From positions 25,415,819 through 25,479,818 of the forward strand of contig NC_061868.1 in assembly GCF_907164915.1 (NCBI RefSeq): a DNA stretch of 64,000 bases, written 5' to 3'. The translations under genes were made by a program, and so were the position numbers. This stretch comes from Impatiens glandulifera. Taxonomy: Eukaryota > Streptophyta > Magnoliopsida > Ericales > Balsaminaceae. Each line of letters opens with the position of its first letter. The stretch's first letter is position 1. Shown here piece by piece: positions 43,497-54,835 of the stretch. The notes below the pieces were generated by a model. It was given only the letters and a program-made list of their open reading frames with translations, searched no databases and was not told the DNA's origin.

Positions 43497-46400
43497 CACC
43501 TCATTCGGTAGTAGAAGATCTTATTTGTCTCTCTTCTCCTTCCATTTTTAAACGGTCAAACACATCTTTGTTTTCTCATTCGTCCATCTTTCAAATTCTT
43601 TCTCCATCAAAGACCTTGAAGCATTTAATTTTTGGATTCTACTATTAGCGGAGCAGCTTATTCATTGCTTTCACTATTTCGAATATTATAGAATTTGAAG
43701 ATCACTATATGACCACTGCATCATATTGTCAAACTTATAATATTTGTGATGAACATCTTTTAAATATTTTCGTTTGTAATTTTTAAATTAGATGTTTGTG
43801 ATTGAATGATTATTTTTAAATTATGTGATGATATTTAAATTTCTTATTCTTAAATAATGTTGTGATTATATATGTGTGGTTTGTGAAATATATATTATAT
43901 TATGTTTAAAATATTATGTAATGGTAAAATATAATTTTAATTAATCAAATTTAATTTTCGATTTTTCGAGTTCGAGCTCGAGTAGCTCGAATTGTAATCG
44001 AGTCAAGTTCAAGTACAAATTTTAATACTCGATCGAGTTTGGGTTCAAGTATTTCCAATGCAATTCGAGTCGAGTTCGAATAGTATGGTACTCGGCTCGA
44101 CTCAACTTGTTTACACCCCTAGGTGAGACTACTACATCTCATTATTTTAATGGAAATTTTCACTAAGTTGCAATTTAAATATAAATAATATACTTATCTC
44201 AATTTTAAAAGTTTTATAGAATGGTTACTCGTACCAAGGCTAGATTTCATAGTCAGTAAGGGCATAAATTACATATACATACTAAGGGAATAAATTACAT
44301 ATACATACAGATGAATATTCCTTTTGAAAAAATTATCACCATATTTTATATTTATAATAATAATTTGATTTGTATGAATTCTTAAAAAAAAATTAAAAAA
44401 TATATATATAATCCTATAACATTATTATTTTTAAATATTTATATGATAAATATATATTATTTTACTAAGTTAAATATTATTTTATTAATTTAAATATAAT
44501 AAATAATAAAAACTAAATAAGATAAATATTAAAATAATATAAGGGTAAAATAATTTTTTTATCTTTTTATTACTTTTCTTATTTCACAAACCAAACACAA
44601 AATTATCAAATATATACAATTTATACATCTTTTGTATATCCAACCAAACACATGTAATTTATACATCTTAATACTCTCTTATAATATTTTTTTGAAAAAT
44701 GTTCTTTTATAACTTATACCCATATACTTATATAATTAGTACCATGTACCAAACGATACCTATAACTTTAAAAATCAAACTAGTCTTAATTAATTATTAA
44801 AAAGTATTTATTATAATTGAGATGAATCAAACGTAGCCGGAATGAGCCGGAATGAAGGATGATAGAAAGAGGGTGAGAAAACCCGAAAATGAATTGATTA
44901 TTGAAATATTGAATAGAGAGATTGAGTATGAAAATGTGAAAAAATATATAATAATAATAAATTATTTTTCTTGATTGACTATGATCAATTTACATAACTT
45001 TGAATAATAGATACTTGAATGAATTATTTAAATATTGTTTGAAATTTTTTTAAAAATAAAAATAGAGACAAAAGGTAAATTTTTAAATAAGAAAGAGGTG
45101 GAGACTTAAAATATTATAATATTATTATTATATATATATATATTTTATATCATATTTATATTAAATATATTTAAAATTATGTATTTATAAAAATTAATAA
45201 ATTCATATCATTATTTTAAAATATATTATTTTTAATTTAAGTCATTTATTAATATTTAAAATTATATATTAACAAATTATTATAAAATTAATATAATTTA
45301 TTTTTAAATATATTATTTTTTTAATTTAAATCATTTATTAATATTTAAATTACATTAATAAATATATATAACATTATAAATAATATTAATTATTAAATAA
45401 TATTATAAATATAAAAAATAAATAAATTTTGCATATAAACTAAATCAAACCTACCAAACTTATTAAATAAGCTAGATGATATGAAACATATTTACAAATA
45501 AACTAAATAAGTTGTTAAGATATCAATAAACTGAATCAAACTAGTACATAATATAATTATTCTAAACAATTTTTTATAATGGTTCTTCAAAAACAAAACA
45601 AAATATCAGCATCACTCTTTTTCTCTCTTATGTGTACCAATTATTTTGTTTAGAGTTGTTGACCATAAAAAAGCAGAACGTGCAATAAAGGTAGGCTCCA
45701 CCGTATAGGAGTGTTTGGTTAGGGCAAAATTGTATAACAATATGTGTTTAGAATTGATACATTTTAAAGGTTGGCACAAGTTTATATTTACTATATAACT
45801 TATAACTCATATATTGTATAAATTTTTATTAATATCTTAATTAAAATAATTATTTATCAAACTTAACTTTTAATTCAAATTATACCCTTATTATATTTAA
45901 TTTAGTATTATACAATAATGTTAACATATAATTTATTTTATTTTAATATATAATATAATAGTTTTAAAATTATAATTTTATTATTAAAATTATACTCATA
46001 AAGTAATAATAATTTTCTTAATTATTATTATTATCATTTTTCTATAATTTAATTAAATTTTAAATAATATTATTTATATTTATTTTGTTAAAAGATAATA
46101 ACATTTAAAACTAGATAATGGTAATTTACATCAAAATTTTTATGATAATTAATTTTTTATTAAATATTAAATTAAAATATTAAATAATAATACAATTATT
46201 TATAATAATAATAAATAAATTTAAAAATATTAATAATAGTGTAATAACTAAAATTATAGTTCCTCATTTTATAAATATTTAATGATTATTTTTGAATAAA
46301 TACATTTAAAATAATTAAAATTAACGTCAAATTAAAATAATTAATTAGGATAATTAGTGTGATAATTAATTCTAATTAAATTAAAATTACAATAAGGCAA

Positions 46401-49330
46401 AATGTCTATTCATTCTATTTCAAATTAATGAAAGAGGGCTCAAATAAATAAAATAAAAAATTTGAGATAGATGTTGTATACATTTAAATCTCAAATTAAT
46501 TATATTTATAGAACTCAAAAAATATAAAATAAATAGACAAAACAAATATTTGTGTCTATGTAAGTGTGTTTGTAGGTTAAAAATAAAGGCAAAAGAAGTG
46601 AAGAAAAAGTTAATTTCAAACAAGGCTGAAAATTGATCCTGATTTAGTGTAGTTAAAAATAGGATAAACAACTACAACATACCACACAACCATCGGATGA
46701 ACGACCAGACATCATCCAACAGACAACAACAAATCACTACAACAAATTTAAGTGCTTCCGCGCATCACCAGATCAATTAACACGCGCCTCAACATTGTTC
46801 CCCGAACGAAAACAGCGTCTGAGAGCTAACGGATGGAGACGGAACACTGCGCCCAGACACACATTGTCTCAAAATGATGACGTTTCAGCTCGAGCTTGTC
46901 TTCTTCCTCGTGACGAGTTGGATGAACAATGACCAAAACTTTTTATTTTTCAAAAGTGGAACTCGGGCGATACTCAACCAAATGGAGTGATTCAAAGAGT
47001 GAAATGATCACCCTAATATGGTGACTATTTCTCCTACGATCATAGGCGCACCCATGGCCTAATTGGATGAGAATGATCAAATATAGACAAAAGTCATAAA
47101 TGGTCTTTTATCTTGAATTTGATCCACTTGATCATCCAATCGACCTTGGAAGGCTATAAATAACCCTCCTTAGCCAAGACGAAGTCAATGATATGAATCT
47201 CAAGCTTCCAATCCAAACTTCATATACACCATTAAATTTTTCTCAAGCGCTTAAAATTTTTCTGTAAGACTTTAAGGTTCATTTCTAAATCATCACAAAA
47301 CTTCATAAAGAGTTTAAGAGTGTTCTCCAACTCACTAAAAACTTTAATTCATATTATAATTCGAATTACATATTCAAATTGAAATTTCTACATTTCAGTA
47401 CGACTAGTTTTGAATACTGATTGATTATCCGTTTTCTTGATTTGAATTTGATCATAAGATTATTTCAACGTTTTCTACTTAAATCAATTTGAACGAATCA
47501 AGCAAAATCAGAAACACCCAAATTCAATTTTGAAAATTCTCAAAATTTGATTTTTGTTCTTTAACTTTAGCTCAAGAACAACAGTTTAAAAACATCAAGT
47601 AGTTTTGGATCAATTCCAATCGATTTGAGGTATGTTTATAAAAGAACCAAAATTTTCAAAAATTTTGGAAAAATTCAGTTCTTGAATGGGTTAAAATCGA
47701 TGGTTAGTGTTCATATTTTGTTTGATCCTAACATGTATAAGGAAGCTATTGGTAAGCTCCTTATACTATATTAAACCTTAAAAATCGTGACTGAGTGCCC
47801 AAACTCGTTGACCTGGTTTCCTACCCAATTCGTGACTCGGACACCTGCCTTAGGAAATGTTTGTTTGGGGATTTTAATTTTCATTGTTTTTTAACAATTA
47901 GAAACTCTAAACTATTTTTAAAAAATTCAAAAAAATATAAAATATTATCACAATTTTTTTTTTAATAAAGGTATGTTCTAACACCCATTCTGATATTTTT
48001 CTACTATTTTCCTCGACAATTCTCGACAACAATTTCAAGTACTACAATTTAAATATTATTTTATAATTTTAAATTCAAGAAAACTCCTAATACATGTCTA
48101 GAATTTAAAAATTAATTAGTTAAATAAAACGTAATAAAATCAAACTTTCAAACAAAAATCTAAAATTTTATGAATTAGAGACCGTCTTTCACATGTACGG
48201 AACATATAGCGCGATAGCCTTTTCTCGAGTATCACAAAATATCGAACTCAACAAATCTCTGATAAAATTACGTTTATACACGTATAAAAATATTTTTATA
48301 CGACACTTTTAATGAAATAAATAATATTTTATAATTAATTATTTTTAATTAATTTAAAATAAAGATTTCTTTTAATTAAATTTTAATTTGATTATTTTAA
48401 ATTTAAAAAATTATTCAAAATTTAATCAAAAATTAATTATTATAATTAATTTTAAAATGCCATAAATATATTTTTATAAATTTTTAAATAAAAGATTTTT
48501 GATACACAAATCAGGTTAAATAATTTTCCAAAATAAAGCCTTCTACAAAAACTCTCCGAAAATGAAAGAATTTTCGGGTGTTTGAATTAGAAAAAAAAAA
48601 GAATTTTAAGCTCATAGTTTAATCAGTATTAATTAAAAATATATATATTTTTATCATTATATTACATTTTTTTAATATATCGTACACAAAATCATAAAAC
48701 ATATACAATTCATATCAATTTTTTTTTCAATTTTTTTTTTTATAATTTAAACAAAAATAACAGATCTATACAATTATATTATATAACTTGAACCTCATAT
48801 CAAACACCTCATAAAGTTAAGAGAAAGTTGTCTTTTAAATCGTGATTTTTTAATAAGTTGTGTATTAAGATAAAATTAATCATCTATTTTTAAAATATTA
48901 ACTATTATGTTAACTTTGGTATCTTCGCCCAATTGATTTTCAAACAATATTTTGTACTCATATTCTTGACATTGATATCATAAAAAAACTCAAACAATGA
49001 GAGTCAAAATTACTTAAATAAAACCTTGTTTGATAAATTATAAATAAAACAGTTTATTGAGATTAATATATCAAAACACCCTATTATTTTTCACTAACTT
49101 CTTTTTTTAGGTTAATAAAAGATAATTTTAATAAATAAAAAGAGTGATAAGATTGATGAAATGATGATTAGATTTTAAGTAAAAATGCTTAAAAAAACTC
49201 AAAAATCAAACAAGTTCTTCTAAGTGAAGTAAAAAATGGAGTTATTCCATTGAAACTTTAAGATAAGTACAACAAATACAAATCTATGAAACATACTTAT
49301 AAATGGAATCGCAATAATTTGCTATTTGCT
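43497..49330. other. AT-rich non-coding spacer of unit B
   Basis: No gene was found. 43960-44122 is the tcgagt-rich block ending in acaccccta. 44240-44320 holds a short duplicated ataaattacatatacatac motif absent from A. 44560-44760 and 48680-48820 carry PIF/Harbinger-like tataacttataccc and aaccaaacac motifs. 47105-47715 is present only in B and has an LTR-like look (TATA-like ctataaataaccctcc at about 47152, then long gap-free A/T-rich leader). The remainder is low-complexity A/T. Confidence 0.5.
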
Positions 49331-50681
49331 TCAGAATGTGAGGAGTTTCTTTTCCACAAGGCTTTCAATTGTATCCTTTACACTCACCTCCAAAGGAAGA
49401 AAATTAACTCCCAAACTCTTTGCCTTTTCCTTGCTTACATTATACAATGGTGGCTTCGGCTTCTTCTCATCCTCTTCCCTGATCCATTGATTAGGAGCAC
49501 AACCCCATCAAATAACCGAAAAAAAAAAAAAAACAAAACTGTTTCCTTTTTCTTTTACCTAATTGTATTTGTCAAATTAAGAGCAGGGTAAAGTTGTCTC
49601 AAAATCTTGACAACCTCGGAGGAATATGCGACAGTTCCCACCATCAAGTACCTCCCCTTAGCCGAAGAAACTTCAAACGCTTTAATATGAGCAAACGCCA
49701 CATCTCTAACATCCACATATCGATATCTTCCGTCAGAGAAAAAGTCATGTCCTGCTCAATAACTTGCTTAAATCAATCAATGTTAGAAGATATGAAGAAC
49801 TGTGTTTGTTGATTCATTCATATGAGCAGATATAATGACCTGTTTTTATGAGGCTGGGAATAGCCTCACTGGTTACATTCAAATTTGGCTGTAAAAGAGG
49901 ACCTATAACTAATCCAGGATGGATTGTAATCAAATCCATCCCATTTTCTTCACCAAATTTCCAAGCAGCTTCTTCAGCTAAAGTTTTTGAAACCATGTAC
50001 CACATCTGTAATCAAACACAATAATTAATCTATAGCTTCTTATCTCATTTAATAACATCTTACTCTATTTAGCCAGACCTTTGATTTTTGACAATAAGCT
50101 ACATCAGAAAACCAAGTCTCGTCAACTACAACATCAGCATTCAAAGGTTTTCCATTGAAAGTAGCAGAAGCCATTGATGATGTTATAACTACCCTTTTGA
50201 TAGATGGGACTTTAGAACAGGAATTAAGAACATTAAGTGTTCCTTTTACGGCAGGATCAATCAATTCTAGGTTTGGGTCCTTGACGTCTGATAGAAGAAC
50301 AGGAGATGCTGTATGAAAGACACAATCACAACCTTGGACAGCAGTATCGAAAGATCCTTCATCGATTAGGTTTGCTTCAAAGAGTTTAAGTCTTTCCTTT
50401 GCTCCATCTAGTGCTAGTAAATGTTCTGTCTTCTTTGGGTCATCTTATATAAGAGTAAGATCGATCAACATGACAATTGACAAACAAATGAACACAGTTT
50501 CGATTTTCTAGATTGTCAATTTTGAGATTAACATGCATCGATTGAAAGAAAGAAAATACTCACGAAGACTTCGGACGGTGCCTTTGACGGTATAGCGACG
50601 GTCCAACAGCAGCTTCACCAGCCATGAAGCAATGAATCCCGACGCCCCTGTTACGCACACCACTTTCCCTTCTCCGCTCAT
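49331..50681 (-). CDS. Cinnamoyl-CoA reductase-like NAD(P)H reductase, copy B
   Basis: Five exons are inferred: 50681-50564, 50443-50079, 50005-49840, 49751-49559 and 49478-49331, all GT/AG, giving 329 aa. All key elements of copy A are kept: [41 protein letters not shown] (YxxxK) and VIGPLLQP. Differences from A lie in exon 2, where the segment after SPVL is one codon longer (LSDVKDPN against MSVDDPN), in YCQKSK against YCQQIK, and in single substitutions such as GLVIGP against GFVIGP and REEDEKKPK against REEDEMKPK. The promoter keeps TATATAAG at 50766-50759 and a (GA)n leader. Both copies look functional, so this is a recent tandem pair; the substrate is unknown for the same reason as copy A. 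Confidence 0.9.
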
Positions 50682-51279
50682 TCTCTCTCTCTCTCTCTCT
50701 CTATACAGTCAAGTATGAACCGATAAGAACAAGTGAAAGAGAAATCTTTCCTTCACATCTTATATAATATATCAAATTTGTAAGGATTAAAATGATAAGA
50801 GTTGTAATTTTTTCAGTTTCACTCAATGATTCTCAACAACTAGGATGAAATAAATTATGACCGTACGCGTCTTTCTCAAAATAAAATAATTTTAAATTAA
50901 CAAATTAAAAAAAAATAATAATTATTATGTCGTTACATTCAACCAAACGGTATAAAAAAATCATATCTAGAAATAAAATAATAAGTTACCAAAGTAAAAA
51001 TTGTCCTTATGTTAAGCATTAATTAATGTAGAAAAATGTTTTGAAAAAAAAATAAAAGAAGTGAGGAAATTATTCATATTATAAATATTGGGGATAAAAA
51101 ATTCAGTCCAACAATATGAGAAAAACAAAATGTAATCCAATACTAAAATGGATTTTATTTTTAAATAACATTTCAATTTTTTTTAAGAGTTGTAAAAACT
51201 TCTTGGTTGGTCAATTAGTTGTTCAAGTGTGTAGGAGAGAGAAATAAAAAAATAAAAAAATAAAAAAAATTATCTCTTC
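50682..51279. other. Promoter and upstream flank of reductase copy B
   Basis: The TATA box is at 50766-50759. From about 50860 the sequence diverges from copy A and is a B-specific A/T-rich stretch of about 400 bp before the boundary minisatellite. It may be an insertion in B or a deletion in A. No coding sequence was seen. Confidence 0.5.
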
Positions 51280-51535
51280 TGCACATGACAATGTTCGGAA
51301 CAAAAATTCTTCCGAACATGGCCATGTTCAGGACAAAAATCTCCCGAACATGGTCATTTTTTCGAAATTTTTTTTATCTTACCTTCCGAATATGGCAATG
51401 TTCGAGACATTTTTGTCTCAACATGGCCATATTCGGAACAAAAATCTTTCGAATATGGGCATGTTCGGGATAAAAAATTTCTGAACATGGCCATGTTTGG
51501 GACAAATATCTCCCGAAAATGGTCAATTTTCATAA
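51280..51535. repeat. Palindromic minisatellite at the B/C boundary
   Basis: A roughly 30-36-bp unit around ccgaacatggccatgttcgg (self-complementary) plus a gacaaaaatct spacer is repeated about eight times. The A/B boundary has a poorer version at 38985-39125. Its position at each unit junction makes it a candidate substrate for unequal exchange. Confidence 0.75.
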
Positions 51536-51580
51536 AAAATTTTAAATTAATTTTTTTTCTTTCTCATGCATATATTGTAT

Positions 51581-52945
51581 TTCACGTTGGATTTGTGTTA
51601 CTGCTTTCGTTATAATTTTATTGTTCAAATCATTTCTCTCTTTTCAAAATATTATAATAATAAAACCGCAAAATTGAATTCAGTAATTTTAGTAAAACTT
51701 TTATAATTTTTGATAAACATAAATACAAAAACTATTATTTTTTTTTTCTAATAATAATATATAAAAAAAAACAACTATTTTCTGTCTTTTATTGTACAAT
51801 TATTTATTGGATGGAGTTGCCGTCCTACACTAGGAAGATATTAAAATTTCATGAGAGGACAAAATTTATTAAAATAGAGACACGAAGAAAACATGTTTTT
51901 GTTAAACAAAAATCAAAATTGGAAAGAAAATAGAAAAGCATCATTGGGTAATATTTTTACTAACATTTAGAATGTATTAATTAAAAAGTTTGAAATCTTT
52001 ATTTAAAATATTTTTTTATTGTATTTAATAAAACTAAAATTTAAGGGGTTGTTTGGATTGAGGTTATTCAAATAAAGTGGTTATTTGGAAAATAATGACG
52101 GTGATAATTTTGAAAAAGTGATGATATTTTTTAAATGACTTTAAGGGTATTAATATAATTATAAAATAAAAAATAATAATTTAAAATATAGGATATTATA
52201 GTATTTTTGTTAATAAATTGAGTGTGTGTGATAATATGATAGTTTTGGATTATGGTTATTTAAATAACCCGAAGTGAAGAAGGCCTAAGTATTAAATTAT
52301 GAAAAATAAAATTAAGTGTGAATTGATTAATTTATTATAACATAAATATCAAATAAACTAAATAAGAGTTAATAAATATGACCTTTAAAGTAAGGGTGGA
52401 TTTAAAAATAAGTTAAAAGAGGTTTTTGAACTCGATAGTTGTGCCACATAACTTAAATTTCTCTCGAGTTTGATGAGAAATCAAAATGGTAGGCTTGACT
52501 ATAATGTATTTAAAAATGTTGATTTAGACTATTTTTAATTTTTTTAGAGTAGTCACCTAATTTACTCATCGATAAACTAATAAAGATAACATATTTTGCA
52601 TGTATAAGTGTATTTTAGAGATTTTATTATTGATTCGGTGTTTGATTACACGTGAGAATAACATCGACAATATATCTCGCGTGTCCGTCAATCACGGTCT
52701 ATACTTTTAAATTCTTAACCATTTAAAATAATGTCATTTTACATCTTATTTATTTATTTTATCCTAAAACATGCAATCTAAGGTGAATCAAAGTCTAAAC
52801 ATGTATCTAGTTTTGATATCAATCCGTTCCTAAGAACATGTGTCTACGTTGTTGTCATAAATCTTAAGTCTAAAACGTAATAAAATGAAATAAAATGAAC
52901 CTATAGGCGAGTATTGAATTTCGAGAAAATGTACCTCTAAGAAGA
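51581..52945. repeat. Segmental duplication, partial copy C
   Basis: Similar to 1433-2560 plus 13719-13920 of A and to 39165-40545 of B, but visibly more diverged. Shared landmarks include ggatggagttgccgtcc, the MITE, cacgtgagaat and tttaaaataatg. Homology stops near 52945, after cctataggcgagtattgaatttcgag. No gene is present. Confidence 0.8.
52045..52285. mobile_element. Tourist-like MITE, best-preserved copy (241 bp)
   Basis: It begins GGGGTTGTTTGGATTG after TAA (52042-52044) and ends GAAGAAGGCC before TAA (52286-52288). TAA target duplication and GG ends with TGTTTGG are typical of PIF/Harbinger MITEs. Sub-ends ttatttaaataaccc and attcaaataa form inverted motifs. Confidence 0.65.
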
Positions 52946-54699
52946 CTATCCATAAAGGATCTTGTCATATCTGTTTGAGATGAGGAACAAAAGTGGAGTT
53001 TTATATCATAAACTTTCCTTGTTTAGCCCGTATAGGTTCCAAATTAGTACGTGTACAAAACGTAGTAATCCGGTTGACTTTAAGAGTCGCCAATTTAGTT
53101 TACTTAAAATAAATAAATAAAAGAAAACACAATATTCACGGATTAAGGGTATGATGCTTGGTTATGCATAAGGAAAGGGCCGCAACATTTATGTTATATG
53201 CGCATATTCCGTGGGATAGTCTCTATTCGAATGTAGATGGCCATTTTTTGTGTGAAGATACATTACACGTTTTCATTCTGAGTTCACAATTCTTCTGTTT
53301 GTGTATGTCCTAACTTTGCATATAATCTAAAAGTTGTAATTATAGCTTTGATTAGATCTCGATAAAGGTTGACATTAAGCCATTAGAATTCTCTTTGTTT
53401 CCATTTATCGTGTCTTAAGTTTATTTAACAAAACACCATATGTTTAGTCCGTAAATGATTATGGAATCTCATTAGGTTTTCCTAGACAAAAGAAGATATA
53501 ATGGAATCTCAAATGCACTTTCCGAGAACACATGTGAACCACAATGTGATCTCTCACATTTGTAATTTACTTAGAATTTTTCTTGTTGATCTGAATTTTA
53601 AATCATTGTACGAAAAGGACTTCACTAGTGTATCGGGATGTGGATTAAAGAACAAAGAGGTGAATTAGAGCCTCAAAGTATGCAACAATGAAAATCGAGA
53701 ATTTTCCAAAAGAGTTGGAAAATCCTGAAAGTTTTTGTGCATGTCGAACTTATTTTTAGAAACATTTTGCACTTGATTTTGGAACTTTTCAGGGTTAAGA
53801 GACACCCGTTATGCTCCGCTAAAACAAGTGCCAAATTTTCATAGTTTTCTGGGCCATGAAACTCAAGATATGAGCGTTTCAAAATAAGTCATTCTTCAAA
53901 CGAGCCTCAAAATTTATGAAAAATATATTATTATTGTTGAAAATAATAATTTTGACCATTCATGAATTTTTGGAATTTTTCTAAAATCATTTAGAGGCTC
54001 CAATTAAGAAACAAAATTGTTTGGTGTAAAATGAACCAAACAAGTCCTAAGGAATTTCCCAAAAGTTGAAAATTAAAACTTTATATCCAAAATTGGACAA
54101 ATATAAAGTTGTAGGATCAAATTAAACGTACATAATAGTCCAAAGACCAAATGTATTCGAATTCTTTAAAAATATATCGAATATGGAAGTTTGTGTCAAA
54201 ATTGCACAATGCAATTAGTTTGGGGCTTATTAATTCTGAATTAAATAATAATTCTGAATTAAAGTTCCTAGGAAAATTTAAACATCCAAATAGTCCAAGG
54301 GCCAAAATGAAAGTGCCTTGGAACTTTGAGGAATATGAAATTTCGAAATAGGAAAAGCTGCATCAAAGCTTTGTCGTCTTCCTCCAATTGTGCTTCCGCA
54401 TCGTAGATTCCAGAAGCTGTGCAAGGAGATTCCTCGACCGAAAACAAATGGTAGTAGTCGCCTTGGAATCACTTCATCTTTCGCCTAGTTGCTCGTCTAG
54501 AAGCGTTCTGGAATCCGATGCTAAAGAATAGAGACATGCTTTATCTTCCCCGATCCAAACTCCCGACATCCGATAGTGTCTCGGTCTGGCCTCTCTTTCG
54601 TCTTGGTTGGCTGGAATTCTTTGCTATGGAGGTTCTCTAGAACATTCACAACCTCATGTAATAATTTTGACACATAGAAGAGAAGATCTAGAATACGAT
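52946..54699. other. Unique non-coding sequence right of the duplication
   Basis: No convincing gene. A gagtcgccaatttagtt motif at about 53087 recurs as gagtcgccaattgat at about 60951, and is of the type found in non-coding parts of large plant LTR elements. 54350-54640 is less A/T-rich and may be exonic in the minus-strand gene interrupted at 54700/59169, but no domain is recognisable. Confidence 0.4.
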
Positions 54700-54835
54700 C
54701 AATGGTTACCTCCTGTTCGTCTAAACATTAGCTCCACAAACATCATAAGAATGTTCCTCGTCCTCCAAAGCTCTGATTGCGCCTTCTCTTTATCGAGGAG
54801 GCGGTCTAGAACATCTTTGAAGAACTGGCCGACAA
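54700..54835. repeat. 136-bp direct repeat, left copy
   Basis: Identical base for base to 59034-59169. It borders the truncated integrase end of the gypsy element. The sequence left of it (gaatacgat) and the sequence right of the partner copy (ttcttcctcc) are unrelated, as expected for a duplicated target. Confidence 0.95.

Larger units (their letters stand above)
39165..51580. repeat. Segmental duplication, copy B
   Basis: A 12.4-kb unit collinear with A and lacking its three large insertions, so it shows the pre-insertion site for each (40338-40340, about 45890, 46690/46691). It contains a decayed pseudogene (40611-42681), minisatellites, A/T spacer and the second reductase gene. The right boundary is set by the beginning of copy C. 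Confidence 0.9.
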
